From NCBI GenBank assembly GCA_964249735.1, contig CAXUDP010000003.1, positions 1-64,000 of the forward strand: a stretch of DNA of 64,000 nt, given 5' to 3'. A program made the position numbers and the translations under genes. Source of the DNA: Lichenicola sp964249735. GTDB taxonomy: Bacteria > Pseudomonadota > Alphaproteobacteria > Acetobacterales > Acetobacteraceae. The number at the start of each line of letters is the position of its first letter. Positions within the stretch are counted from its first letter, which is position 1. The notes beneath the pieces were generated by a model. That model was not told the origin of the DNA, did not search any database, and saw only the letters and a program-made list of their open reading frames with translations. This document shows, piece after piece, positions 14,798 through 24,490 of the stretch.

Positions 14798-16900
14798 GTG
14801 GCGAGCGACGAGCGCATCGGGCCCGGCCAGCGAGCCGAAACCGTCGTCAGCGTGACCGGGCGCGACCTCCAGCAGCGCGCGGCGCTGGAGCGGATGCGCG
14901 TGCGCCTGCTCGCCACCGCGGCCGGCTTCAGCTGCCTGTTCGGCGCGGTGTCGCTGAAGCTGGTCGGCGCCACCGTGCTGTTCCCGATGGCGCCGGCGCA
15001 GCGGCAGATCGCGCCGCAGGTGCCGCCCATCCCCACGGTGAAGACCGACCCGCACAGCCTGTACGCCGACGACGTCGGACTGCCGCACGTGCACCGCGCC
15101 ACCATCACCGACCGCAACGGCCAGATCCTGGCGATCTCCCTGCCGCTTGCCGCCGTGTTCGCCAACCCGCTGGAAATCGCCGACCCCGCGGATGCCGCAG
15201 CCAAGCTCAGGACCGTGCTGCCGACGCTGGACGCGGACGAAACGATCCGCCGCCTGTCGTCCAAGAAGCAGTTCGTCTACATCGTCCGTGACATCACGCC
15301 GGACAAGGAACTGCTGATCAACGACCTCGGCATTCCCGGCATCTATTTCGAGCCCGGCGAGAAGCGCCACTACCCGCTCGGCCGCACCGCGGCGCAGATC
15401 ATGGGTGCGGTGGACGTCGATGACCACGGCGTCGGCGGCGTCGAGCGTTCCTTCGACCACCGCCTCAACACCGACCACGCCTCGCTGCGCTTGTCGCTCG
15501 ACGTGCGCGTGCAGGGCGTGGTGCGCGAGGAGCTCGAGGCGGCAAGGGAGCATTTCCAGGCGATCGGTGCCTGCGCCATCGTCATGGACGTGCGCACCGG
15601 CGAGATCATCTCGATGGTGAGTCTCCCCGATTACGACAGCAACTTTTATAACAAGGCCACCGACGACGAGCGCTTCGACCGCGCCGTCACCGGCCTGTAC
15701 GAGCCCGGCTCCACCTTCAAGCTGCAGACCGCGGCCATGGTGCTGCAGGACGGCATCGCCCACGTGTGGGACAGGTTCTCCACCACTCCGATCCATGTCG
15801 GGCGCTTCACCATCTCCGACATGAAGACCGATCACTTCGCGCCCTGGCTGGCGATGCCCGAGGCGCTGGCGCTGTCCTCCAACCCGGCCGCCGCGCACAT
15901 GGCGCTCGACGCCGGCGCAAAGCGCCAGCAGGACTGGCTCCGCAACATGGGCTTCTTCGACCGCGTGCCGGTGGAGCTGCCCGAGGCCGCGCGTCCTCTG
16001 CTGCCGCGCCCGAGCAACTGGGGCCTGTCCGCGGTGATGACGGTGGCGTTCGGCCACGGCGTCGCGGTGCCGCCGCTGGCCATCGTGCGCGGCACCGCCG
16101 CCACCGCCAACGGCGGCATCCTGGTCAAGCCGACCCTGCTCGCCCGGGACGATCCCGGTCCGGACGACGCGCAGCCGGACGGGGCCGACACCGCCTCGCT
16201 GCAGCCCGTCGCCGACACCCTGCCGGACGACCATCCCGCAGCGCCCGAGCCGAGGATCGTGCCGCAGGGCACCCGCGTGCTGTCGGAGGACACCTCCTCC
16301 CTGCTCCGTCGCATCCTGCGCATGGTGGTTGCCGGCCCGGACGACGAGCGCACCGGCAAGCAGGCGGAGATCCCCGGCTACTTCGTCGGCGGCAAGACCG
16401 GAACGGCGGAAAAGGTCGGCCCGCATGGCGGCTACCTGAAGCACACCAACATCACCGCCTTCACCGGCATCTTCCCGCTGAACGACCCGCACTACGCGGT
16501 CTACGTGATGCTCGACAGCCCGATCGCCACGCCGGAAACCCATGGCTGGTACACGTCCGGCTGGAACGCGGTGCCGACCTGGCGCAAGATCGTCGCCCGC
16601 ATCGCGCCGATGATGGGCCTGTTCCCGGTCACGACGAACGTCGACCAGATCGAGGCCTCGCTGTCGATCCCGATGTCCCCGCCGGTCGGCGGCGGATACA
16701 AGGCGCTCGGCCCCGGCAACGATCCCGGCGACCCCCTCGTCCAGTCGCGCCTGGCGAAGCAGGCCCACGACGCCGAACGCGAAGCCCGGGCCGCCCAGAA
16801 GGCACTGGGAAAGACCGCGCTCCCCGAGCCGGGCCAGCCCGCCCGGCCGTCCGCACCTGGCCTGCGTCGCGACGTCAGCTACACCGAGCCCGCCGAATGA
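14798..16900 (+). CDS. ftsI: Peptidoglycan transpeptidase FtsI (penicillin-binding protein 3)
   Basis: Septum-specific DD-transpeptidase cross-linking peptidoglycan with FtsW. The 700-residue class B PBP has one membrane segment (about 38-62), a pedestal domain with an early RATITDRNGQILA motif, and the transpeptidase domain with active-site SxxK, S305-T-F-K308 (in YEPGSTFKLQ), SxN S360-S-N362 and KTG K533-T-G (GGKTGTAEK). GTG 14798 is preferred because it starts three bases after the ftsL stop. The C-terminal ~60 residues are an Ala/Arg/Pro-rich tail beyond the usual domain end. The stop overlaps murE (ATGA). Confidence 0.95.
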   Translation: MASDERIGPGQRAETVVSVTGRDLQQRAALERMRVRLLATAAGFSCLFGAVSLKLVGATVLFPMAPAQRQIAPQVPPIPTVKTDPHSLYADDVGLPHVHRATITDRNGQILAISLPLAAVFANPLEIADPADAAAKLRTVLPTLDADETIRRLSSKKQFVYIVRDITPDKELLINDLGIPGIYFEPGEKRHYPLGRTAAQIMGAVDVDDHGVGGVERSFDHRLNTDHASLRLSLDVRVQGVVREELEAAREHFQAIGACAIVMDVRTGEIISMVSLPDYDSNFYNKATDDERFDRAVTGLYEPGSTFKLQTAAMVLQDGIAHVWDRFSTTPIHVGRFTISDMKTDHFAPWLAMPEALALSSNPAAAHMALDAGAKRQQDWLRNMGFFDRVPVELPEAARPLLPRPSNWGLSAVMTVAFGHGVAVPPLAIVRGTAATANGGILVKPTLLARDDPGPDDAQPDGADTASLQPVADTLPDDHPAAPEPRIVPQGTRVLSEDTSSLLRRILRMVVAGPDDERTGKQAEIPGYFVGGKTGTAEKVGPHGGYLKHTNITAFTGIFPLNDPHYAVYVMLDSPIATPETHGWYTSGWNAVPTWRKIVARIAPMMGLFPVTTNVDQIEASLSIPMSPPVGGGYKALGPGNDPGDPLVQSRLAKQAHDAEREARAAQKALGKTALPEPGQPARPSAPGLRRDVSYTEPAE

Positions 16901-18384
16901 GTCCGGCTGCCCCGCTCGGCCTGCTCGCCCGCGACCTGGTCGCGGTGCCGCCCGGCGCCGGCACGGTCGCCATCGAGGGCATCGCGCTGGACAGCCGCAA
17001 GGTGCGCCCCGGCTACCTGTTCGCGGCCCTTTCCGGCACCGTGCAGGACGGCCGACGGCACATCGCCGACGCGGTCGCGCACGGCGCGGTCGCGGTGCTC
17101 GCAGCCTCCGGCACGCGCTGGCCTGACGGGGTCGCCCCGGTGCCGCTGGTGGTGGCCGACGAGCCCGGACGCACGCTGGCCCGTCTCGCCGCGCTCCATG
17201 CCGGGCCGCAGCCGGAGCGGATGGTCGCCGTCACCGGCACCAACGGCAAGACCAGCACCGCCGACTTCCTGCGCCAGCTCTGGACCCTGGACCATGTTCC
17301 GGCCGCGAGCCTGGGCACGCTCGGCCTGGTTTCCGACGTGATCCTGCCGGAGCAGCCGCCCGCCCTGACCACGCCGGACAGCGTGGCGCTGGCAACGCTT
17401 CTGTCCGGCCTCGCGGCACACGGCGTGCGCGCCTGCGCAATCGAGGCCAGCTCGCACGGCCTCCACCAGTTCCGCCTCGACGGGGTGCATCTGTCCGCGG
17501 CCGGGTTCAGCAACCTGTCGCGCGACCACCTCGACTACCACGGCACCCTGGACGCCTACCGCGACGCCAAGCTGCGCTTGTTCTCTGAGCTGGTGCCGGA
17601 GGGCACGCTCGCCGCCGCCAACGCCGACATGGAGCCGGCGACCCTGGACCGGCTGCGCACCATCGCCGCCGCGCGCCGGCTGATCCTGCGCCTGGCCGGC
17701 CGGAACGGCGACGCGATCCGCCTGCAGCGCGCGGTGCCGCGGGCGGACGGCCAGGTGCTGGAGCTGGAGGTGCAGGGACGTCGGATCGAGACGCCGCTCG
17801 CCCTGCCCGGCCGGTTCCAGGCCGACAACGCGCTGCTGGCCGCGCTGCTGGCCGAGGCGGACGAGGACCTGCTGCCGTCGGTGCTGTCGCGGCTGCCTGC
17901 CCTGCGCGGCGTGCGCGGCCGCATGGAGCTCGCTGCCCGGCTGCCGAACGGCTCGGCCGCCTATGTCGACTACGCCCACACCCCCGACGCGATCGAGCGC
18001 CTCCTCGCCTCGCTCCGCCCCCACGCCGCCGAGGCCGGCGGCCGCCTCGTGATCGTGTTCGGCGCCGGCGGCGACCGCGACCGCGGCAAGCGCCCGCTGA
18101 TGGGCGACGCGGCCGCACGCGGCGCCGACCTCGCCATCGTCACCGACGACAACCCCCGCTCGGAGGACCCGGCCGCGATCCGCGCCGCCATCCTCGCCGC
18201 CTGCCCAGGCGCCACGGAGATCGGCGACCGGCGCGCCGCCATCGCCGCCGGCCTCGACGCGCTGCGCCCGGGCGACGTCCTGGTGGTCGCCGGCAAGGGC
18301 CACGAGCAGGGCCAGACCGTCGGCGGCACCGTGCATCCGTTCGACGACGCCGCCACCGTGCGCGTCCTGGCAGGCCTGTCATGA
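16897..18384 (+). CDS. murE: UDP-MurNAc-L-Ala-D-Glu:meso-diaminopimelate ligase
   Basis: Adds the third residue to the peptidoglycan stem peptide, ATP-dependent, cytoplasmic. The 495-residue Mur ligase has the P-loop GTNGKTST (about 112-119), EASSHGLHQFRLDG, the DYAHTPDAIE loop, and the substrate-selecting motif DNPRSE (about 418-423). DNPR is the signature for meso-DAP rather than lysine, as expected for a Gram-negative wall. ATG 16897 overlaps the ftsI stop, and the frame's upstream extension lies inside ftsI. Its stop overlaps murF by four bases. Confidence 0.97.
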   Translation: MSPAAPLGLLARDLVAVPPGAGTVAIEGIALDSRKVRPGYLFAALSGTVQDGRRHIADAVAHGAVAVLAASGTRWPDGVAPVPLVVADEPGRTLARLAALHAGPQPERMVAVTGTNGKTSTADFLRQLWTLDHVPAASLGTLGLVSDVILPEQPPALTTPDSVALATLLSGLAAHGVRACAIEASSHGLHQFRLDGVHLSAAGFSNLSRDHLDYHGTLDAYRDAKLRLFSELVPEGTLAAANADMEPATLDRLRTIAAARRLILRLAGRNGDAIRLQRAVPRADGQVLELEVQGRRIETPLALPGRFQADNALLAALLAEADEDLLPSVLSRLPALRGVRGRMELAARLPNGSAAYVDYAHTPDAIERLLASLRPHAAEAGGRLVIVFGAGGDRDRGKRPLMGDAAARGADLAIVTDDNPRSEDPAAIRAAILAACPGATEIGDRRAAIAAGLDALRPGDVLVVAGKGHEQGQTVGGTVHPFDDAATVRVLAGLS

Positions 18385-19769
18385 GCGCCCTGTGGACCGG
18401 CGCCGCCCTCGCCGCCGCCGTGGACGGCCGGTGCGATGGCCTCCTGCCGGACGCCGTCACCGGCATCTCCATCGACACCCGCACGCTGCGCCCCGGCGAG
18501 CTGTTCGTGGCCCTGGTCGGCGACACCGACGGCCACGCCCACGTCGCCGCCGCCCTGGAGCGCGGCGCCGCCGCCGCCCTGGTGCACGGCACCGGCCTGC
18601 TGCCCGCCGCCCTGCGCCGCGATCCGCGCCTGCTGCACGTCCACGACACCTTCGCCGCCCTGCAGGCGCTCGGCCGTGCCGGCCGCGACCGGTTCCGCGG
18701 CCGGATGGTCGCCGTCACCGGCAGCGTCGGCAAGACCACCACCAAGGAGATGCTGCGCACCGCCCTGTCCGCGACCGGATCCACCCACGCCGCGCAGGCC
18801 TCGCACAACAACCATTGGGGCGTGCCGCTGACCCTGGCGCGTCTGCCGGCGGATGCGGCGTTCTGCGTGTGCGAGATCGGCATGAACCACCCGGGCGAGA
18901 TCGCGCCGCTGGCAGCACTCGCGCGCCCGGACGTGGCGATCGTGACCACGATCGCCGCCACCCACATCGGCCACATGGGCAGCCTGGACGCCATCGCGCA
19001 GGAGAAGGCCTCCTTGTTCGGCGCCCTGCCGCCTGGCGGCACCGCCCTGTTCCCGGCCGACGCGTCCGGTGCCGACCGCCTCCACGCCGCCGCCCGTGCC
19101 GCCTCCGCCCGCATCCTCCGCTTCGGCGACGGCGCCGAGGCCCGGCTCCACTCGCTGTCGCTGGGCCCGGACGGCTGCACTGCCACCGCGGTCCTGCCCG
19201 GCACCGCGGTGCCGCTGCGCCTGTCCGCCCCCGGCCGGCACATGGCCGACAACGCGCTGGCCTGCCTCACCGCCGTCGTCGCCCTCGACGCCGACCCGGC
19301 GCGCGCCGCGGAAGCCCTGGCCGGCTTCGTGCCCGGCGACGGACGCGGCGCGCTGCGTCCGATCCTCCGTGGCGCCGCCTCGCTGCTGGACGAAAGCTAC
19401 AACGCGTCCGGCGCCTCGGTGCGTGCCGCCCTGTCGGTGCTGCGCCTGCTGCCGGCACGCCGGCGCGTCGCCGTGCTCGGCGACATGCTGGAACTTGGCG
19501 CCTTCGCCCGCGCCGAGCACGAATCCCTGGCCGACGACGCTGCCGGCTCCGCCGACCTGGTCTTCTGCTCGGGCGAGATGATGCGCGTCCTGTTCGACCG
19601 CCTGCCCGCCTCGCGCCGCGGCGCCCACGCTGCCGACGCCGCCCGTCTGGCGCCGCTGGTGCAGGCCGCGCTGCGTCCCGGCGACGTGGTGCTGGTCAAG
19701 GGCTCCTACGGCAGCCGCATGCGCGACGTGGTCGCGACCCTCACCGCAGCGACGGCGGACGCGGCCTGA
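18381..19769 (+). CDS. murF: UDP-MurNAc-tripeptide:D-Ala-D-Ala ligase
   Basis: Last cytoplasmic peptide-adding step, attaching D-Ala-D-Ala to give the pentapeptide precursor. The 462-residue product has the P-loop GSVGKTTTKEML (about 113-124), SHNNHWGVPLTL, CEIGMNHPGEIAPL, and the late DESYNASGASVRAAL and GDMLELG motifs characteristic of MurF. It starts inside the murE stop (ATGA), and mraY begins on its last base. Length is normal. Confidence 0.97.
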   Translation: MSALWTGAALAAAVDGRCDGLLPDAVTGISIDTRTLRPGELFVALVGDTDGHAHVAAALERGAAAALVHGTGLLPAALRRDPRLLHVHDTFAALQALGRAGRDRFRGRMVAVTGSVGKTTTKEMLRTALSATGSTHAAQASHNNHWGVPLTLARLPADAAFCVCEIGMNHPGEIAPLAALARPDVAIVTTIAATHIGHMGSLDAIAQEKASLFGALPPGGTALFPADASGADRLHAAARAASARILRFGDGAEARLHSLSLGPDGCTATAVLPGTAVPLRLSAPGRHMADNALACLTAVVALDADPARAAEALAGFVPGDGRGALRPILRGAASLLDESYNASGASVRAALSVLRLLPARRRVAVLGDMLELGAFARAEHESLADDAAGSADLVFCSGEMMRVLFDRLPASRRGAHAADAARLAPLVQAALRPGDVVLVKGSYGSRMRDVVATLTAATADAA

Positions 19770-20857
19770 TGCTTTATGACCTCGCCCACCCGTTCGCCGC
19801 GCACTACGCGCTGTTCAACCTGCTCCGCTACATCACCTTCCGGTCCGGCGCCGCCTGCCTCACCGCCTTCGTGCTCAGCCTGCTGATGGGCCCGCGCGTG
19901 ATCGCCCGGCTGCGCCGCATCCAGCGCGAGGGCCAGCCGATCCGCACCCTGGGCCCGGAGCGGCACATCACCGAAAAGGCGGGCACGCCGACCATGGGCG
20001 GGGTGCTGATCCTGGCCACCTGGCTCGTCTCGACCCTGCTCTGGGCCGATCTGTCCAACGGCTACGTGTGGGCGGTGATGTTCGCCACCGCCGCCTTCGG
20101 CCTGGTGGGCTTCCTCGACGACTACCTCAAGCTGTCGCGCCGCAACACCAAGGGCGTGTCCAAGCGCATCCGCCTCGGCGCCGAGTTCGGCACCTCCCTG
20201 ATCGCCGGGTACTGGATCGAGAGCCTGATGCCCGCTCCCTTGTCGGACGCGCTCGCCTTTCCGTTCGTCAAGGAGGCGCTGCTGCCGCTTTCCTACGCCT
20301 TCCCGATCTTCGCCATGCTGGTGATCACCGGCTTCGGCAATGCGGTGAACTTCACCGACGGCCTGGACGGCCTCGCCATCGTCCCGGTGATCATCGCGGC
20401 CGTCGTGTTCGCGCTGATCTCCTACCTGGTCGGCAACCGCATCTTCGCCGACTACCTCCAGCTCCACCCGGTGCCCGGAACCGGCGAGCTCGGCGTGTTC
20501 CTGGCCGCCCTGATCGGCGCCGGCCTCGGCTTCCTGTGGTTCAACGCCCCGCCCGCCGCGGTGTTCATGGGCGACACCGGCTCGCTGGCTCTGGGCGGCG
20601 CGCTCGGCGCGGTGGCGGTCGCGGTCAAGCACGAGATCGTCCTGTGCATCGTCGGCGGCTTGTTCGTGGTCGAGACGCTGTCGGTGATCATCCAGGTCGG
20701 CTGGTTCAAGCGCACCGGCCGGCGCGTGTTCCTGATGGCGCCGCTGCACCACCATTTCGAGAAGAAGGGCTGGCAGGAAGCGCAGATCGTGATCCGCTTC
20801 TGGATCGTCTCCATGGTGCTGGGCCTGCTCGGCCTGGTGACGCTGAAGATACGATGA
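19769..20857 (+). CDS. mraY: Phospho-MurNAc-pentapeptide translocase
   Basis: Integral membrane enzyme that transfers phospho-MurNAc-pentapeptide to undecaprenyl phosphate, forming lipid I. The 362-residue product carries about ten membrane segments and the active-site motifs KAGTPTMGGVLI, FLDDYLKL (Asp-Asp for Mg), GNAVNFTDGLDGLA and APLHHHFEKKGW. Length is identical to the family norm of about 360. Start and stop overlap murF and murD respectively. Confidence 0.97.
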   Translation: MLYDLAHPFAAHYALFNLLRYITFRSGAACLTAFVLSLLMGPRVIARLRRIQREGQPIRTLGPERHITEKAGTPTMGGVLILATWLVSTLLWADLSNGYVWAVMFATAAFGLVGFLDDYLKLSRRNTKGVSKRIRLGAEFGTSLIAGYWIESLMPAPLSDALAFPFVKEALLPLSYAFPIFAMLVITGFGNAVNFTDGLDGLAIVPVIIAAVVFALISYLVGNRIFADYLQLHPVPGTGELGVFLAALIGAGLGFLWFNAPPAAVFMGDTGSLALGGALGAVAVAVKHEIVLCIVGGLFVVETLSVIIQVGWFKRTGRRVFLMAPLHHHFEKKGWQEAQIVIRFWIVSMVLGLLGLVTLKIR

Positions 20858-22170
20858 GCGGCACCTTCCCTTCCGCCCTGTTCGCCGGCCGCCGCTACGC
20901 CGTGCTCGGCCTCGGCCGCAACGGCGAGCCCGCCGTGCAGGCACTCGCCGCCATGGGCGCCCACGTCCAGGCCTGGGACGACCGCGACCGCCCCGATCTC
21001 GCCTCCGACCGGGTCCTGATGGCGCCTTTCGACAGCATGGACCGCCACGACGCCCTCCTGCTGTCGCCGGGCATCCCGCATCGCCTGCCGGCCCCGCACC
21101 CGGTCGCCCGCATGGCGCAGGAAGCCGGGATCCCGATCCTGTCCGACGCCGAGCTGCTGTTCCAGGCGGTGCGCGCGAGCGGCAGCCGCGCCCGGTTCGC
21201 CGGCATCACCGGCACCAACGGCAAGTCCACCACCACCGCCCTGCTCGCCCACCTGCTGCGCGAGGCCGGCGTTCCCGTCGCCGCCGGCGGCAACCTGGGT
21301 CCGGCCGCCCTGGCGCTGCCGCTGCTGCCCGACGACGGCGTCTACGTGCTGGAAATGTCGTCCTACATGCTCGAGCGTCTCGAGACCCTGCGCTTCGACG
21401 CCGCCTGCCTGCTCAACCTGTCCCCCGACCACCTCGACCGGCACGGCGACATGGACGGCTACGCCCGCGCCAAGCTGGAGGTGTTCGCCCGGCAAACCCC
21501 GGACGACCTGGCCGTGATCGGCCTCGACGACCCCGCCTGCCGCGCCATCGCCAGGACCGGCACCGCGGCCCGCCTCGACACGGTCTCCGGCAGCGAGCCC
21601 GGCGCGCTGTCTGGCCTGCTGCCGCCGACCCTGCCCGGCAGCCACAACGCCCAGAACGCGCTCGCCGCCGTCGCGATGGCGCGCCATCTGGGCCTATCGG
21701 ACGCGCAGATCGCCTCCGGCCTCGCCTCCTTTCCCGGCCTGCCGCACCGCCAGCGCGAGGTCGCCCGGATCGACGGCATCGCCTTCGTCGACGACAGCAA
21801 GGCGACCAACGCCGACGCCGCGTCGCGCGCGCTGGGCTGCTACGACCGGCTGATCTGGATCGCCGGCGGCCTCGCCAAGTCCGGCGGCATCGACGACCTG
21901 GCGCCGTTGTTCGACCGCATCCCGCTCGCCCTGCTGATCGGCCGCGACGCGCCGCGGCTTGCCGGCACCCTGTCCGCCTACAAGGTCGAGCACCGCATCG
22001 TGCACACGCTGGAGCACGCGGTGCCGCAGGCCTTCGCGGCCGCGCGGGCGCTCGACGCGCCGGTGGTGCTGCTGTCGCCGGCCTGCGCCAGCTTCGACCA
22101 GTTCGCGAGCTTCGAGGCCCGCGGCCAGCGCTTCGCCGACCTTGCCCACCAGCTTGGAGGGCTCCGCTGA
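20854..22170 (+). CDS. murD: UDP-MurNAc-L-alanine:D-glutamate ligase
   Basis: Adds D-Glu to UDP-MurNAc-L-Ala. The 438-residue enzyme has an N-terminal Rossmann motif YAVLGLGRNGEPAVQAL, the P-loop GITGTNGKSTTTALLAHLL (about 113-131), LNLSPDHLDRHGDM, GSHNAQNALAAVAMA and the FVDDSKATNADAASRAL motif specific to MurD. ATG 20854 overlaps the mraY stop. The last base of its stop is the first base of ftsW. Confidence 0.97.
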   Translation: MSGTFPSALFAGRRYAVLGLGRNGEPAVQALAAMGAHVQAWDDRDRPDLASDRVLMAPFDSMDRHDALLLSPGIPHRLPAPHPVARMAQEAGIPILSDAELLFQAVRASGSRARFAGITGTNGKSTTTALLAHLLREAGVPVAAGGNLGPAALALPLLPDDGVYVLEMSSYMLERLETLRFDAACLLNLSPDHLDRHGDMDGYARAKLEVFARQTPDDLAVIGLDDPACRAIARTGTAARLDTVSGSEPGALSGLLPPTLPGSHNAQNALAAVAMARHLGLSDAQIASGLASFPGLPHRQREVARIDGIAFVDDSKATNADAASRALGCYDRLIWIAGGLAKSGGIDDLAPLFDRIPLALLIGRDAPRLAGTLSAYKVEHRIVHTLEHAVPQAFAAARALDAPVVLLSPACASFDQFASFEARGQRFADLAHQLGGLR

Positions 22171-23327
22171 TGGCGCAGTTCTCTCGCGCGGACAACTCGC
22201 TGCTCGGCCGCTGGTGGTGGACGGTGGACCGCTGGACGCTGGGCTGCATCGGCCTGCTGATCGGCTTCGGCTACGTGCTGATGCTGGCCGCCTCGCCGTC
22301 GGTGGCCGCACGCATCGGCGCATCGCGCGACATGTTCATCCTCAAGCAGGTGATCTTCCTGGGGATCGCCGGCGCGATCGTGCTGTCCACCTCCATGCTC
22401 TCGCCCAGGGGCGTGCGGCGGCTGGGGCTGATCGGTTGCCTGGTCGCCCTGGGCCTGACCGCGCTGACCCTGGTGCACGGCGTCGAGATCAAGGGGGCGC
22501 GCCGCTGGATCGCGTTGCCGATGATGTCGATCCAGCCTTCGGAGTTCCTGAAGCCCTGCTTCGCGGTGGTGACCGCTTGGCTGCTGGCGGAAGGCAAGCG
22601 CACCCGTGCGTTCCCCGGCACGATCCTGGCGCTCGGCGTGTTCGCCGCCATCCTGCTTCTGCTGAAGTCGCAGCCCGACATCGGCATGCTGTCGGTGATC
22701 ACCTGCGTGTTCATGGCCCAGCTGTTCCTGGGCGGCCTGAACCTGTTCCTGGTCGGCTGCGGCGTCGGCAGCATGATGGCCGCCTTCGTCGGTGCCTACA
22801 TCGCCTTCCCGCACGTGCGCTCCCGCGTCACCCGCTTCCTCCATCCCGGCCAGGGCGACCACTACCAGATCGACACCGCGCTGCAGGCGTTCGGCAACGG
22901 CGGCCTGCTCGGACGCGGCCCCGGCGAGGGCCGGGTCAAGGATCTGCTGCCCGACGCGCACGCCGACTTCGTGTTCGCCGTCGCCGGCGAGGAGTTCGGG
23001 CTGCTGGTTTGTTTGTTCATCATCGGCGTGTTCTGCCTGATCGTGGTGCGCACGCTGCTCAAGCTGCTGGCCGAGGACGACCCGTTCGTGGTGTTGGCCT
23101 CCGCCGGCCTGGTGTGCGGCTTCGGGCTGCAGGCCTTCGTCAACATGGCCTCCTCGCTGCACCTGATCCCGACCAAGGGCATGACCCTGCCGTTCATCTC
23201 CTATGGCGGCTCGTCGGCGATGTCGGTGGCGCTCACCATCGGCATGGTGCTGGCGCTGACACGCAGGCGCACCCAGGCGAGCCGCCTCGCCGTCCCGGCG
23301 CCGCGCCGTCGCAGTGTGGCGGCATGA
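22170..23327 (+). CDS. ftsW: SEDS peptidoglycan glycosyltransferase FtsW
   Basis: Polymerises lipid II into septal glycan strands in partnership with FtsI. The 385-residue polytopic protein (about ten segments) carries SEDS-family motifs: IALPMMSIQPSEFLKPC, KSQPDIGML, GQGDHYQIDTALQAFGNGG with the conserved catalytic region, LPDAHADFVFAVAGEEFG, and GMTLPFISYGGSSAMSVAL near the C-terminus. Being inside dcw between murD and murG distinguishes it from RodA. Overlaps both neighbours by 1-4 bases. Confidence 0.96.
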   Translation: MAQFSRADNSLLGRWWWTVDRWTLGCIGLLIGFGYVLMLAASPSVAARIGASRDMFILKQVIFLGIAGAIVLSTSMLSPRGVRRLGLIGCLVALGLTALTLVHGVEIKGARRWIALPMMSIQPSEFLKPCFAVVTAWLLAEGKRTRAFPGTILALGVFAAILLLLKSQPDIGMLSVITCVFMAQLFLGGLNLFLVGCGVGSMMAAFVGAYIAFPHVRSRVTRFLHPGQGDHYQIDTALQAFGNGGLLGRGPGEGRVKDLLPDAHADFVFAVAGEEFGLLVCLFIIGVFCLIVVRTLLKLLAEDDPFVVLASAGLVCGFGLQAFVNMASSLHLIPTKGMTLPFISYGGSSAMSVALTIGMVLALTRRRTQASRLAVPAPRRRSVAA

Positions 23328-24490
23328 CGGCGCCGATCGTGATCGCCGCCGGCGGCACCGGCGGCCACTTCTTCCCGGCCGAGGCGCTGGCGGCCGAGCT
23401 CGCCGCCCGCGGCCACGCCCTGGTGCTGATGACCGACCGTCGCGCCGGACGGCGGACGGCGGGCGTGTTCGCCGGGGCGGAGCAGCACGTGCTGCCCGGC
23501 AGCGGCATCGCCGGGCATGGACCTGCCGCCAGGCTCGGCGGCGCGTTGGCGCTGGCGCGCGGCACGCTGGCGGCACGTCGCATCCTCCGGCGGCTGCGTC
23601 CCGCGGCGGTGGTGGGCTTCGGCGGCTACCCGTCGGTGCCGCCGCTGCTCGGCGCCCGGCTGCTCGGCCGCGCCCGGCCGCCGATCGTCCTGCACGAGGG
23701 CAACGCCGTGCTCGGCCAGGCCAACGCCCAGCTCGCCCGCTTCGCCGACGCGATCGCCACCAGCTTCGCCCGCGTCGCCCGCCTGCCCGACGGCGCGGAC
23801 CCGGTGCTGACCGGCATGCCGGTACGCGCCGACATCGCCGACGCCGCGTGCAGCCCGTATCCGGACCCGACCGGCCCGCTTCGCCTGCTGGTCTGGGGCG
23901 GCTCGCTCGGCGCCCGGGTGTTCGCCGACGTGGTGCCGCAGACCCTGGCCGCGCTTCCCCCCGGGCTGCGGGACAGGCTGTCGGTGACGCAGCAGGCCAG
24001 GGCGGAGGACGTGGACCGCGTGCGCGCCGCCTACGCCGCCGCCGGCATCGAGGCGGAGGTGGCCCCGTTCCTCCATCGCATCGCGGAGCGCCTGGCGGCG
24101 AGCCATCTGGTGATCGGGCGCGCCGGCGGCTCCTCGGTGGCCGAGCTCGCGGTGGTGGGACGCCCGTCGATCCTGGTGCCGCTGCCGATCGCCGCCTCCG
24201 ACGAGCAGGGCGCCAACGCCGCAGCGCTGGTCGAGGCCGGCGGCGGCTGGATGCTGCGCCAGGCCGAGCTGTCGACCACTTCGCTGGGCGCGCTGCTGGA
24301 GGGCCTGCTGGCCGATCCCGACCGGCTGCGGACCGCGGCGGGACGCGCAGCCGGTCTTGGCCGGCAGCACGCCGCCTTCGCCCTCGCCGACCTGGTCGAA
24401 CGCCAGCTCACGATTCCGAGAGATTCACGCTTGCGCTCCGCGCCCGCAGCCTCCATCCCCGGGCGCGCGACTCGGGAGATGCCAGCATGA
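23324..24490 (+). CDS. murG: UDP-GlcNAc:lipid I N-acetylglucosaminyltransferase MurG
   Basis: Converts lipid I to lipid II on the inner face of the membrane. The 388-residue GT-B enzyme begins MTAPIVIAAGGTGGHFFPAE with the G-loop GGTGGH, a second G-loop GFGGYPSVPP, and the donor-site motif GRAGGSSVAELAVVGRPS near residue 265. ATG 23324 overlaps the ftsW stop. About 30 C-terminal residues after the helix QHAAFALADLVERQL are a short extension. Its stop overlaps murC. Confidence 0.96.
   Translation: MTAPIVIAAGGTGGHFFPAEALAAELAARGHALVLMTDRRAGRRTAGVFAGAEQHVLPGSGIAGHGPAARLGGALALARGTLAARRILRRLRPAAVVGFGGYPSVPPLLGARLLGRARPPIVLHEGNAVLGQANAQLARFADAIATSFARVARLPDGADPVLTGMPVRADIADAACSPYPDPTGPLRLLVWGGSLGARVFADVVPQTLAALPPGLRDRLSVTQQARAEDVDRVRAAYAAAGIEAEVAPFLHRIAERLAASHLVIGRAGGSSVAELAVVGRPSILVPLPIAASDEQGANAAALVEAGGGWMLRQAELSTTSLGALLEGLLADPDRLRTAAGRAAGLGRQHAAFALADLVERQLTIPRDSRLRSAPAASIPGRATREMPA

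Noticed and set aside
13778..16768. 996-codon minus-strand frame across ftsL-ftsI
   Set aside because: It covers several well-defined dcw genes on the plus strand, and its translation is Arg/Gly/Val repeats without domain character.
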